A stretch of DNA of 64,000 nt from Neurospora tetraspora (GCF_033439725.1 NW_026944387.1:1736001-1800000); one strand, 5' to 3'. Positions 1 through 10,798 are shown, counted from the first letter of the stretch. The notes: generated from the letters alone by a model not told the origin. A program made the numbers and translations.

Positions 1-349
1 ACTTTTCTCCCAGTCCGAAGCGGACTTACAACAAAAAAAAGCCCCGCATAAAGATACGCGGACATAAACAAATGCACCACATATCAGCATCTTCGGGCTG
101 AGATTCAGAGCCACAAGTCGACCTAGATGTATTAGATTCCCGTTCAAATTTTTTTTCCAGGATCAACTATATCACTACCTCCAAACTCTCCCTGCAAATT
201 TTCCCATCATTCATCGCTACATCCGCAACCACCTTTCCTTTCGAACCCATACTGAAATCACTTGATCCCAAATTTTCATCACTGCCTTTGTGCCTCTACT
301 CACTTCTTACTACGAACCCAACGAAACTTCTTGATCCCAAATTTTCATC
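1..349. other. Upstream region of the F-box-like gene
   Basis: No gene is seen here. The region is pyrimidine-rich near the gene, as expected of a fungal promoter and 5' leader. A 21-bp sequence (CTTGATCCCAAATTTTCATC plus A) occurs at 261-281 and again at 330-350, the second copy running into the ATG of the next gene. Confidence 0.5.
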
Positions 350-2614
350 ATGGGTCCGAGAATCATGAAGAGCGAAGTGTTTGAGGTTGCCGGGGACTAC
401 GCAACATTGAAAAAGGAAAACACCCAGACGAATATACTTCGGGATGCTCAGCCGCCGCAGATTCCTGATGGTAAGACTTTGCCCCCCCCCCCCCCCCCAT
501 ATCTCATCAGGGGTCGATTATGTAGTTTGCAAGTAATGAAAATAACTAGCCCTGGATGTTGGCAAGAACAAAGGTCACTGTAGCATGCCGGTATTGCCCC
601 CCGAGATTCTGGCGATGATTTTTAGATATCTTGTGCCGGAACGTTCGGCCGCCACCGCGGACAAGCCGCCCTACGACAAGCTTTCAAGCTCCGCTTTATA
701 CAGAGGTCTGATCAACGTCTCCCGAGCCGGTAAACACTTCCATAACTTGGCTAAACCACTCCTCCTCGAGAAAGTGGTCCTTTCAAACTGCCCGAATATG
801 TACAAGTTTTTCAGAACGCTTGTGCAGGATCCAGAAAAGGGGAAGCATATCAAACACCTCTCCCTTGATTTCCCGGTCAACGACAACTTTAACGTGTACT
901 CAATACCACCGAACCTACTCCAAGAGGCCGCAGTAATCGTACGTACGCTACCAGAGCGACATACATTCAAAGAGGCCATATCTTCTGTGCTTGAAAGGGG
1001 AACGCGGTGGCATGGTAGATCAGCATTGATTGCTGTATTCATCCTTCTCTTGTCATTGTCCAACCATATTGAGTCAATGGACATACGGTTGCTCGCCCCG
1101 TGGACCACCTGGGTTAGGCATCATGCCATCAACGATACCGACCCCCTCCAAAGGATGTTGTGGGACTTTTTGTTGCGGCAAAGGCGACTCCAAGTTGAGA
1201 ATCCGGAGTCAGATGGTCATACCCGGGTCTTCCAAAATTCCGGGGACATTCACCCGCAGAGCATCGTACTGGATGGCCGACTCGTGGGAGACCGGCATAA
1301 CGGGGAACCTATGCATGTTGGCCGCCTCCATTCCTTCGCAAGGTCACCATGATTTTCAATGATCCGTATCTGCCGTATGACATACCGAGTACCTTTGCAC
1401 GCGAGAAGTTGCCGTGGTATTGGAAGTGGTACAGAGACAAGCGCGTCGAGATCGATGTCGTACCACAGGCCGACAACTGGGCGCATGCGAACATGATGGT
1501 GGAAGTGGCGGAATTGGCGGAAGTAAACTTCCAGACTCCTCCCCGTGAGCTCTTGGAGAAGCCTGAGTTGATCCCCCTCCTCAGCACAAACGAGTATCTG
1601 GCGTTTTTAACATGCTTCGACCGACTCAAGAATATCCGCTACCTCAAGGATATGGGGCTGGAGAAACACATTGATAGCCTTAAGCGGCTGCAACTACTCA
1701 GCAAAAAGGAGGGCCTCTCAGGCTTGGACCACACAAAGCACGATGTATTCCTCAAGGCATACAAGCTCATTGCCTCCAATCCTCGCCAGGACAGGCTAAG
1801 GACGCCAACCATGAACTTCCACCTGCAGCTTTTCGAATTCATTGATTTTCACAGAGATCAGAGACTTTACTTCGAGAACCAGGTGGATGCCACGACAGTC
1901 ACGGGTCTCACCTTAACCCGTACCAGGGACCAATGTGACGTTGCCGAATACCTCTTTCACCGAGGGAGTCGCGCCTGGCAGTGGCACTGCCTCGACAACC
2001 GACTGGCTTTCTTCCCCAACCTTGAAGTTCTCCATCTTCCCCTGTTCCTGTCCCACAAGCTCAGCAAAATGGTGTACCCCTGGGGGGCCAGGTTTCTTCT
2101 TGATCTAAACGGCGACGTGCAAGAACAAGGACACTTGGGTTGGGCGAATCTCAGGAACCTGACGAAGCTGAAGGAGCTCACCATCACCTTCTCGGGTCTC
2201 ACGGGGGAGAAGGAAGCCTTGGCCAGCCTGGATTCCCTCGTCGATTTCTTCGCCAGCTACCTTCCGCCCAGCGTGGAGACGCTCAACCTCGTTGAGTGGT
2301 GGTCCGGCTACTACGCTGGGGGCTACATGCGGCTGGAGTGGCGGGAATCGGACTGGGCCCGCTGGCTGGAGGCGATGCTGGGGTTTTTGGATAAGTTGTC
2401 GTCGGCAATAGCGCGCGTGAGGCCGCCCTCACTGAAGAGGATTGAGGTGTCTTGTATTGAGGGAGAGGGGCCCGCAGAGGCCTTCTATAACCTGGAGCAG
2501 CGCTTGATAGGGGTCGTCAATATGTTGGGAATCAGCTTGGTGATTAAGCCGTTAGGTTGTGCGAGGATACCTAGGGTGACCCTCCCTCGCCGAGGCCTGA
2601 GGATAGGAGACTAA
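350..2614 (+). CDS. F-box-like protein, with an intron and one unresolved frame change
   Basis: Probable F-box-type substrate adaptor for an SCF ubiquitin ligase, with a leucine-rich C-terminal half. The F-box signature LPPEILAMIFRYL follows the internal Met at 585. Starting at ATG 350 and removing an intron at 471-549 (GTAAGA donor, ending CTAG) joins 350-470 in frame to the F-box exon and adds about 53 residues; starting at 585 is the alternative. The predicted intron holds a run of 17 C at 482-498. The F-box frame stays open to 1352, but the LRR-like part (regular L..L.I motifs, to 2614) is in another frame from about 1349. An intron at 1266-1342 (77 nt, GTACTG...CAAG) would reconcile the two but has weak signals. 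A third frame (1264-1338) also reads like protein, so two small indels are possible and the gene may be a young pseudogene. The family assignment rests on the F-box motif only. Confidence 0.55.
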
Positions 2615-4518
2615 GAATAATGCATGAATAAAGCGTGGAATGCTCCTGCCGCCTTTAAGGGATATGACTTTGTCGGTAGAGGTGGTGGTGATCTTCCGCT
2701 TGCGATTGTGTTTTTTGATCTGGGAGCAAAGTCGTCAGTTGCTTGGAGGATGTCGTTATCTGCCTGGCTTCAGAATACCTACCGAACGGGGATGGAGTTT
2801 GTACAACTCAAACCCAGCGGAGACAGTAGAGATGTACGTTCGAATTTATAGACCTATTCAAGTAGTCAAAAAGCGCACTTTGGAAGAAGAAGGGGAAAAA
2901 AAAGAAAAAAAAAAGAGTTACCATTCCAGTCTAGAGCACATCACATCGCCTGTTTACGAACTGTCTGCTAACGTTCGCGCGAGGTCCACGATGTAGTGTA
3001 GTGTGTGGCGGTGTCACTCTTCTTCGCTTCGAGTCCGCTCCTAAATATTCACGATGCTTTGCATAACGGCATGAAGCAGTCAGCCAACCCATCAGGCTTC
3101 GTGCTATCGATGGAAGCATAAGGCGAGAAACTCTAACGTTCGGGCCCGTTGGTAGTTTAAAAGGTGTCTCGTGATACCGATACGAAGGAAGGGAACTCTC
3201 ACCATTTAAACTTGAAATAAGCTGTCTTTTTTTTTTTTTTTTTTTAGTTCCATCATGGTGTTGGTTCGGTTGTTGTGAGGATGAGCGCGGCATCACCGCT
3301 GTCGTGTTACCGTAACCATCACGACCGCCAAGACTCACGAGCTTTCAGGGCTGAGTTCTTGAGAAGAGCCGATAGTGTGCATGTCACCATCTCAGCCCCC
3401 AATGAAGGTAGAAGGAGGTGTAAGACGGGGCGACAATTCGGTGATGAATGATGACGGGATGCCTTTTTGCTGTCAGTAATATGATGGCAGACGGGAATGT
3501 TGATGATCGGTATTCCGTTCGGCACACCCAACCCACCGCCAACCAACCCTTCTACAGTGGAGATGCCGAGCCCTTTTAGCCGTGTCAACAGTTGAGGCCA
3601 TACTGGCTGGGCGCTGTCATGTGAATACATAGGTAGGGCCGCCGGAGGACAGGCCGCACACTCTACCACCCAATCCGGCATCCCGGGTGTGACGGGTGTG
3701 ACGGGGTGGTTGGGGAAAATTTCCATTACAAAATGCCATGTTATGTCTTCATTTGGGAGTGTGAGGGAGCTTACCGCTATCATTATCGCAATTTGAACCC
3801 GATCCTGCACAAGGAGCTGTGGCGTGTCAAACCATGATCACGAGCTGAGCACACCATCCATATTTTGTACGTGCCGTAGTGACCACGATATTGTCCTCGT
3901 TCGGTGTGTAGTACCAGTGGGTGCTGCGGGAGCGGAATACGAGATACTAAATAGCTCCAGTAAGGTCCCTAACGGCCCCTCCCACCCCCGGATTGGGGGA
4001 ATGCCAAGGGCCCCAAAGGTGGTTCCTGGTGATGATGACGTTCCGCTGTTCGCTAGCTGACTAAATGGCGTTCGGAATACGAACATCGTCGCCTACTCTG
4101 AGAAAAAAGTTGGTCGCGCCATGTTTGCGCCATGGGCGGCGGAGTAGGAAGTGCCACTACCGGCGAGAAAAGTTTGCTGTTGCGGGCTGGGGACGATCGG
4201 GAACCTCTGGGCTTGTTGGTTTTGTATAAATGAAGGGCTGTGATTGACGCATAAACGTTTGTGTCTCTCTTCTTCTCCATCTCCCTTCCGATTTGTGTCT
4301 CACCAGATTGACAGGAAACGTGCATCAACCTCAATCAAGTTCTTGTGTGACAAGACACAGCAGCTGGTTTGACAACAAGCAGAAAGAAGATCGCCGAACT
4401 TTTTCCAGCTCCACCATCCGCCATCGTTCTTTCTCAGACTTGGACCACTTCAAAAAGTTCAGTCCCACCAACACCACACATCAACCTCTCTTCCTCAGTC
4501 CTCACCACCACAACCAAA
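2615..4518. other. Intergenic region
   Basis: I see no convincing gene. There is an A-rich purine stretch near 2896-2917 and a run of 19 T at 3227-3245. A 163-codon minus-strand reading frame (3319-3810) has no recognisable domain and overlaps low-complexity sequence. A TATA-like element belongs to the next gene. Confidence 0.5.
4225..4231 (+). promoter_or_regulatory. TATA-like box
   Basis: TATAAAT lies about 290 bp before the ATG of the secreted protein gene at 4519 and is followed by a pyrimidine-rich leader. Assignment to that gene is inference. Confidence 0.4.
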
Positions 4519-5166
4519 ATGAAATCCACAACCACTACCCTCCTCACCGCGCTTAGCGCCCTCGCCGTCTCCCCCGCCCTCGCCGACTTCGACGGCTTCT
4601 TCCGCTTCATCGGCGGCAACTCCATCATCTCCGGCGAGCGTCTGCGCCTGAACAACTCGATCCCGTGGATCTCCCCCGGCGTCTCGCACGCTCCCTACAA
4701 CCCAGCCGACCACTACTCGCGGATCTACATCAACGACACCACGCCTTCTCTCCTCTACGTCGTGCCCACCAACCCCCACCCTCCTCCGGTGCCCGGTTAC
4801 TACGCGCTCTCGGGCACCGAAGGCGTTCCTGATGCGTATAGGCTGGTGCAGACTTATCGCCCGGATGAGGAGGGGAGCGTGAATCTGTATAAGGAGTGGA
4901 AGGTTAAGAAGGCTTGTGACAAGGCGAAGAATGAGACGAGGGCCCTGCTGAGGTATGGCGATGATTTGTATGGCGAGTGGAGGTGGATTGCGGTTAGGGA
5001 GATTGGGTATACGGGTGCGGAGCGCTGGGTGCCTTGGTGGGTCAAGCCGAGTGAGGCCAATATTGGTAACTTGACGGCGTGGGAATATGATGTTGCGGAT
5101 TTGGAGCTGGTGAAGGCGGAGGGGCCTGTGAACTCGAATGCGCCGGGTGGTGTGGAGGAGAACTAA
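4519..5166 (+). CDS. Small secreted glycoprotein, unknown function
   Basis: A 215-residue protein. The start at 4519 is preferred over an upstream in-frame ATG at 4369 because it has a CCAAAATG context and is followed at once by a classic signal peptide: basic/polar start, hydrophobic core LLTALSALAVS, and a likely cut after SPALA near residue 22. The mature part is rich in Pro, Trp and Tyr and carries four N-glycosylation sequons (NNS, NDT, NET, NLT). It has a single Cys (KKACDK), so it is not a disulfide-rich effector. No transmembrane segment follows the signal peptide and no GPI-type hydrophobic tail is present, so it should be secreted. I do not recognise a domain. The first half of the coding region is strongly C-biased at third positions and the second half is not. 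No intron is needed. Confidence 0.8.
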   Translation: MKSTTTTLLTALSALAVSPALADFDGFFRFIGGNSIISGERLRLNNSIPWISPGVSHAPYNPADHYSRIYINDTTPSLLYVVPTNPHPPPVPGYYALSGTEGVPDAYRLVQTYRPDEEGSVNLYKEWKVKKACDKAKNETRALLRYGDDLYGEWRWIAVREIGYTGAERWVPWWVKPSEANIGNLTAWEYDVADLELVKAEGPVNSNAPGGVEEN

Positions 5167-6261
5167 GGACTGGGCTTGGATTTGGGGAGTAGAGGAAGAG
5201 CACGGTTTGAGGATGGGAAAGGAAGGAAGGAAGGCCGGGAAAGGCCTGAGAGGCGGAGGACTCGGGGTAACGGCAATGGGGTGAGTGCCCCCGGGGAGGA
5301 AATAATTGGGTGTTTACCTACGATCAACGGCGGCTTGGTCAGGAGGATGACCAGCCGCGCGTTTCATATATCTTCTTGCACATAGTTTTCAACCGCTCTC
5401 GCGGTCTTCAACTTCATTTCCATTTCCTTCAATTCTTCATTGAACCCCATGCCATCATTTGCCCTTGTTCGCATCATTATTCATGTAGCTGAAGTCGATA
5501 TGCTTTCTGTCGTGGTGGTATCGTTCCGCTGCCTTTGGATTTGAACAAAGAAACTCTTCAGCTAGGCATCGAAGTTCTAATTCTGGGTTGGCAGTATCAT
5601 TGTTTTTCATTCCGAGGAGCCGGGCCGTGTCCACAAAGATAGTCGCGTTGGACAAAAACATCGAACTGGATACAGAAAAAGGATCTTTGACAGTATAACC
5701 CGAGCGAAAAGGAAGGTGAAACAGAAGCATGACTGATAAGGACACGAGTATCGGTTGTTCGTCTTTCAAGCAAGCCGGCAGTCAAGCCTCCAGTTTCCCC
5801 CGCGCCGCAAGCCCCTCTCGTCTTTGCCTTCTTCGATCTGTCTCATCCCGTCGACAAAGGAAGAATGTCTGGTCTCGAAGCTCCACGCCCAAGCTAGAAG
5901 CTTGATGTCTTTATCCCGTGGACAGCATGTTATCCCGCCGAACAGCATCAGGCTTAGAACTCTCATACCCTGAAAAACCATCAACATCCACGGCCTTCAC
6001 AGAACTCGTCCTCAACCCTGCACGGAAGACAGTGATAGCACGACAAACAGATCAACCACAACAATGACACCACCCGTGTTCGATGCCGCACAACTACCGA
6101 GCATTTTGGGTATAAAAACGGCACCATCACCCCAATCTGATGTTCTCTCTTCTCCCTCAACACCAGCCTCGACAGAAAGCTATTCGAGACCGTAACAAGA
6201 ACATCATCACAGAGAGAGCTTTCCCCCAGCCAGCCTTTCACTACCTTACCCAACACCCAAA
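5167..6261. other. Intergenic region and promoter of the 6262 gene
   Basis: No gene is supported here. Overlapping short frames on both strands lack domains. The last 150 bases are a typical TATA-plus-pyrimidine leader for the small gene at 6262. Confidence 0.5.
6111..6117 (+). promoter_or_regulatory. TATA box
   Basis: TATAAAA (in GGGTATAAAAACG) lies 151 bp before the ATG at 6262, followed by a C/T-rich leader. It supports the reality of this very short gene. Confidence 0.55.
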
Positions 6262-6396
6262 ATGCCCGAGAAGAAGCTCACACCCAGCTTCATGGTGAGG
6301 CGGATGACTGCCCCCGATCCGAACAAGAAGAAGGACGAGGGCAATAATAAGCAACAGGACAAGAAGGAGGACCAGAAGAAGGACGAGAAAAAGTAA
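6262..6396 (+). CDS. Very small Lys-rich protein, outlying member of the NPNK-type array
   Basis: A 44-residue open frame starting in a strong CCAAAATGCCC context, 151 bp downstream of a clear TATA box. The product is MPEKKLTPSFMVRRMTAP followed by a DPNKKK stretch and a highly charged Lys/Glu/Asp/Gln tail. The VRRMTAPDPNK segment resembles the PRRMTA / PQRMTA and NPNK motifs of the genes at 11531 and 12629, and the LVAMTAP motif of 12629 and 15605, so I read it as a distant or truncated member of the same family. No domain, signal peptide or membrane segment is seen. It is probably disordered and nuclear. It could instead be an independent small protein, because the similarity covers only about 12 residues. 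Confidence 0.5.
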   Translation: MPEKKLTPSFMVRRMTAPDPNKKKDEGNNKQQDKKEDQKKDEKK

Positions 6397-6519
6397 CTTC
6401 TTTTCTCTTTATTCTACACAGCGGTATTGAAGGAACGACGACATCCACTGTGCTCCATCGACAAGACAGAAAGGAACAAGACCAACTCCAAAATCAAGCG
6501 GAAGGAGAAAAGAAACAAG

Positions 6520-6529
6520 AAAAAAAAAA
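6520..6529 (-). terminator. Pol III terminator (T10 on the - strand)
   Basis: Ten A on the + strand, so ten T on the - strand. The run begins four bases past the 3' end of the tRNA-like gene, as expected for RNA polymerase III termination. Confidence 0.7.
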
Positions 6530-6533
6530 GAAA

Positions 6534-6698
6534 TGCGCGGTCCGGGATTCGAACCCGGGTTCTTACATTACTTTATTTGTACTGCGGGTCGCCACTCCGC
6601 TTCTGCCTCACACATTGTGTGTGGTGCGTCCTCGGGTCCTGCCTCACCCTCAGCACAAGTTTTGAAGTGTACGCGTTATACCACTACGCCAACCGCGC
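6534..6698 (-). tRNA. Intron-containing tRNA-like gene, isotype unresolved
   Basis: Read on the - strand, the 5' end GCGCGGT pairs perfectly with the 3' ACCGCGC (7-bp acceptor stem), with discriminator A. The D arm is GCGT-AGTGGTATA-ACGC and contains a good A box (TGGCGTAGTGG). The T arm is CCGGG-TTCGAAT-CCCGG and contains a perfect B box. A T10 terminator follows. The total of 165 nt against about 74 nt for a mature tRNA implies an insert of about 91 nt at the usual 37/38 position, which is long. The 5' half of the anticodon arm reads TACAC-TTCAAAA, which would give anticodon CAA; a TTG in the intron could pair with it. However, the variable loop is only 5 nt, unlike Leu tRNAs, and the anticodon stem has one mismatch. 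I do not assign an isotype. Confidence 0.7.
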
Positions 6699-8154
6699 TT
6701 TTTTGGTTTGTTGAAAGTTGCACACAAAGACCTAATACATATACCATGAAGCAAGGGGCACGGGTACTTGGTAGGTAGGTACGATACGTACCTAGCTACT
6801 GGTCGGTTCTCTTGTGCCTTCCGTCTTCCGGTTCTTCTGTATGCGGTGGTCTTGCTGCCTGGGTTTTCTGTCCCTCAGGCCCAAGCTTGCCTTCCGCATG
6901 GCAAACGAGCCGTCCCGCCAGAACGGACTATGAAGCCGGAATGCCCCTCCATAGCGCTATATCGTCGTTTTCTTCTGATGTTCTTTGGTTCGTTCGACTC
7001 CATCACCACCACCGCCGTCACCCACAACGAGGATACATGCAGGATCAACGATACCGAAAAGCGGCTGCAGCATAACAGCGAAGTTGATACATCAACTGCT
7101 CTTGTACAGTTGCGAAACTGTAGTTTCTTCTTTTCTTTAGGTACATTTATTTGGAATCTCTCTGCCCTTTTCTATTCCCCGCCAGACGCCCGACGCTGCC
7201 TCCCAAGCCCTACCGTATCCGCTTGCCTTTAGTTATGTTTCGAGTAATAAGAAATATGAAGCATGTTCTGCTCCCTTCACCGTTTTCTCGTTGGTATCCC
7301 CTTGTTCGTCGTGACCAATTTTGCGTTCTTGATATCGTGGAAACTTCCCGTCATTTTGGAAGCTTATCGTATACTCGAGGCGGACTTGAGAGCATTTCCC
7401 TTCCCTTGATGTGAAATCCATCGTCTTTCTAGACCTCGATTGTCCTACGTTGCTAGTAAGTAAGGTATGCTCCAGCTCAACAGAGGCGGTTGGGCAGTGG
7501 GAAAATGGCGATTTTCCTAAGACACCGGCCGATGCTGCTGATGTTACTGAAAACACGCTCAATAAGCGCAAGGACACAGTCGAATCTGCTTCGTTGTTTA
7601 TATCATTTCTGGGCTTTGGTCCAGCGGTGACTTTGGTGTTTACGGCCAGCCGGGTCAAACAGGCAGTCCAGTCCCGGCACTATTAGAACAACAGCCGAGG
7701 AATTACGGCTGGTCGAGCGCTGGAGATTTGTCGGAAAGTCAGAGAGTGTTCCTTATTTGAAGAGGAGACAGTAGGGGAAAAGGAGAGTTCGCGGATTCCG
7801 TCTTCCATAAGCCGTGATGGTGGGAGAGATTCGAGTCGGCGTGGGAAATGCGCCAAGACCCGAGATGCAAGGCACGTTGAGAAACCCAAAAAGGAATTCA
7901 CCGCGGATGTTATTGCGCTAACACCGTTAGCATCAATTATGTAGTAGCTAGGATAACGCGGCATCTAATCCAGTGCATGCATCCACTCTGACCATTGCAC
8001 CTCCCTTCGGGTCGTGCCTACCTGGAGAATTTCCTCCACCACCAGACATCGAAAGAAAGAACGACATTGCAACAGAGTTTTTCGAAGTTCCGCACAACCA
8101 ACAACGACGACACAACACCCGACTTTCCACGCTCGGATATGATATCTCTCCCAA
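6699..8154. other. Intergenic region
   Basis: The region begins with TAGGTA-type microsatellite sequence near 6771-6800. Several overlapping short frames occur on both strands, but none has a domain, a good start context or an intron pattern I trust. Confidence 0.45.
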
Positions 8155-8709
8155 CTGACGAGTCTTCGCTTCCGCATCGACAACAGCGCCACCGCAAACC
8201 TGCCCCAGACACTCCACCGTTTCCCGATATTACCAAGACCAGCAGCCTACCGCAAGGCGTACCGATTAATATTGCCATTCGAGGTCTACGACGACGAGGA
8301 TATACAGGGGCATCTCACAGTTTGCCAAATCAAGAGGACACGGAGCGTGGAGGACCAATCCGGATGGCGATACCTAAAAGAAAGGCGACGAGGAGCTCGG
8401 CTGCGGTACGGTATCGGCTACCTAGTGCAATGGCGAGGAGGACTCGACAAATTATACCCCGCCTGTTGGCTACTCAATCCAACGCAGTCATCTACTTTGT
8501 TAGGAATATGGCTCTCCGTGTGCTGCCGCACCGATATGGGCGAGCTGGACTATGAGATCTTCGACGGTCGAATGCTCGATCTACATCTGGCTACGAACAC
8601 CCTATATGCGCGCAGACTCAACGTTAGGTTACCAGCAAAGCTTTCTGGCCATGCTTTGTTGTTCATCAGCCACCCGTCGCAACACCCAGAACTCACAGAT
8701 CAAGCCTAG
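8155..8709 (+). pseudogene. Chromodomain-like gene or relic
   Basis: One frame is open to a TAG at 8709; its first Met is at 8272 (145 residues). It contains WRYLKERRRG, then YLVQWRGG, then PACWLLNP. Against the chromodomain of the 12629 gene (WAVRDIISQR ... YYVDW ... TWEP), the first Trp, the core Trp and the last Trp are at the same spacing: 21 residues, then 11. An aromatic (Y versus W) also matches inside the second gap. YLVQWRG is itself a textbook chromodomain core. The segment upstream of 8272 stays in frame back to a stop at 8140, and no N-terminal NPNK motif is visible. The WEP motif that usually ends the fold is WLL here. I infer a decayed or highly diverged paralogue of the 12629 gene. 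It could be a functional protein with an unseen first exon. Confidence 0.45.
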
Positions 8710-10009
8710 TATCTCCGGTCTACATGTTTGAGATCGGGCATGGGTCCGACAATCGCAAATGTGGGCGGCGGGGTTCGTCTGACGGCAAGCCCAGAAATAT
8801 CTTTACGGACATATCATGGTTGCGGGCAGGCCGTCCGGCAGCTCTTCGAAGATAATAGCCAAATCTCCTCACCGTGCCTGTCTCCCTCTAGCTTGTCTCA
8901 GCCGTCTCCCATATTGTGTGACTGCAAGATGGAGGAACGATCTAGTAGTGTCAACAGAAAGGTCACCAAAGCCGTGCCTTGGAGCGCTGCAGCTGGTGGA
9001 TTCTGACCCTCTTACCGACTTGGAAAAGACCGACGACTGGAATTTGAAAAATCTTGTGGTCATAAGGTTTGGGACGAAGGAGTGGGACTACGTGTTTGAG
9101 CTTCAGGCAACAGTATTGCCAGTTCTTGAATAGGACTGGAAGGCAATTTGGGCTTTTGCGTTCCCGAGCAGGTGGGAAAAGGAGAGCAACAGCGTCACCC
9201 GACTACAGCATTTTCTGAGCACACAGTGCTATGTCCAATCAGGGGAGTTCTTTTCTTCGAGGTCAGGACGGGAACCGGCAGTCACTACAATCTGAACTCA
9301 ACGTCAACAATTTCTCAGGATTGGTGTCCGACAGAAAGCACACACTCGAATCTGCCGTTCAAGCACCTTCCTTTCCCGAGCTTGAGCGGTGCGTTCTTCT
9401 AATCACTTTACCGTCGCAACAATCAACGCGTACCTGTATACTCGCATCTGAGGTCTCAAATACCACCTCCATCCTACTACCTTTCCTTCCTTCGTCTATT
9501 ACCCCGCGGTGCTATGAGGCTTCTCGTCGCGTGATTGTAAATATTTGCGCGTACTCGTAAGTACCTTATCCCCTTGCCTGGCCCCTTCAGATCTTACATT
9601 AACCAGCGTGCTAACTGATGGTAGCTTCAAGAACAAGATCGCCGGCGGTCACCTCCGCGCACCTTGAACATTCCAGCCTCTTCTTGAGTAGAGCGGTTCT
9701 TGGGAGTCGAGGTGATCAGCGCAGCTTGAATACCATCAACTGCGAACCTTCTTTGAACCACATCATCGCAAAAACGACAACAAGCCTCTTACCAGTCCTC
9801 CAGAGCTCGCGGCACTCGTCTCCGTGCGCCATTTCACCTCCAAGCGCAATCCCAGATAGAGCACTGTTTATTCCAGGATCAAGAGTCTCGCAACCAGGAG
9901 CAGATATACCGTTGTTTGTCGCGACCTCAGCAATAACGCCAAGTTACCATCGCCCGTATCTAACCTCCCATCACCATCATATGACACCTACCTACCTCTA
10001 ACAACCACC
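8710..10009. other. Intergenic region
   Basis: No supported gene. Some C/T-rich tracts lie close to the ATG at 10010 and probably form its promoter and leader. Open frames at 9231-9560 and 9618-10001 look like chance or untranslated sequence. Confidence 0.45.
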
Positions 10010-10798
10010 ATGGGCCGTTCAAAGTCTGCTCTTCGCGCCTCTCGCGAGAAGAAGGCTGCGTCCAAGGCTGCGGGAGTCAACCCCAACAAGCGCCTTGCGA
10101 TGGCCTTGAAGGCGAAGGGAGCCCCTCGTGCTATCTGGAACCCGTCGAGAATGTCCGCCACACCTTCTCCCTCGAAGCCTGAACCGGCTTCTCGCAAGGT
10201 CAAGGCTGAGCCGAAGTCCCCTGAGCCGTATTACGGACCGACCCTTCGCTCCTCGACCGCTTCCGCCGCCGGTAAAGTTAAGAAGGAGCCGTCTTCTGGG
10301 AGAACTCTTCGCTCGTCCACCACTTCCTCTGCCGGCAAAACTAAGAAGGCAGCCATTCAGAAAATTAAGGACGAGCTGTCGTCTGAGTCGTCTTCCGGCC
10401 CGACCCTTCGCTCGTCCACCACTTCCACTGCCGGTAAAGTTAAGAAGGAGCCGTATTCCGGGCCGACTCTCCGGTCCTCCAACGCTTCCTCTATCCGCAA
10501 AATTAAGGAGGAGCTGTCTTCTGGGTCGTCTTCCAATCCGGCCTCTGACTCCATCACGGTTGCAAATGGCGCAGAGCGTCAGGATGAGCCTGAGGACGAG
10601 CCTGAGGACGAGCATGAGATTGAGCCTGAGGCTGAGCCTGAGGACGAGCCCGAACAAGAGCCTGAGCCCGAGCCTGCAAGGGCCCAAAGGATCATGGCTA
10701 GAGCCCACTACGCCGACCATCGCACATGTGTCAGATGTAGCGTTTGGGGCTGGGAGTACCCGCCCCTGCATGTCATCGAGGAGGAAGAGGAAATCTGA
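10010..10798 (+). CDS. NPNK-family low-complexity protein with internal repeats
   Basis: A 262-residue protein starting MGRSKSALRASREKKAAS, then GVNPNKRLAMALKAKG, the signature shared with 11531, 12629 and 14392. Residues about 75-185 hold four imperfect repeats of the type GPTLRSSTTSxAGKVKKEP. Residues about 192-228 are an acidic run of DEPEDEPE / EPEPEPA units. The C-terminus (about 230-262) has TCVRCSVWGWEYPP and a final EEEEE. The basic N-terminus, Lys/Ser/Pro repeats and acidic tract point to a disordered nuclear protein, perhaps DNA- or histone-binding; this is inference. No domain database family is recognised. The frame is single and uninterrupted. The ATG sits in an ACCACCATGGG context. 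The three-base periodicity of the repeats suggests slippage growth. Confidence 0.75.
   Translation: MGRSKSALRASREKKAASKAAGVNPNKRLAMALKAKGAPRAIWNPSRMSATPSPSKPEPASRKVKAEPKSPEPYYGPTLRSSTASAAGKVKKEPSSGRTLRSSTTSSAGKTKKAAIQKIKDELSSESSSGPTLRSSTTSTAGKVKKEPYSGPTLRSSNASSIRKIKEELSSGSSSNPASDSITVANGAERQDEPEDEPEDEHEIEPEAEPEDEPEQEPEPEPARAQRIMARAHYADHRTCVRCSVWGWEYPPLHVIEEEEEI

Noticed and set aside
671-1108. 145-codon minus-strand frame inside the F-box-like gene
   Set aside because: Shadow of the + strand coding region.
3319-3810. 163-codon minus-strand frame with a GVPNGIPIINIPVC segment
   Set aside because: It vaguely recalls cofactor-binding motifs, but there is no family context, no conserved motif order and no start signal. 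Likely chance.
7233-7658. 141-codon minus-strand frame
   Set aside because: No domain, ordinary composition, overlapping frames on the other strand. Not supportable.
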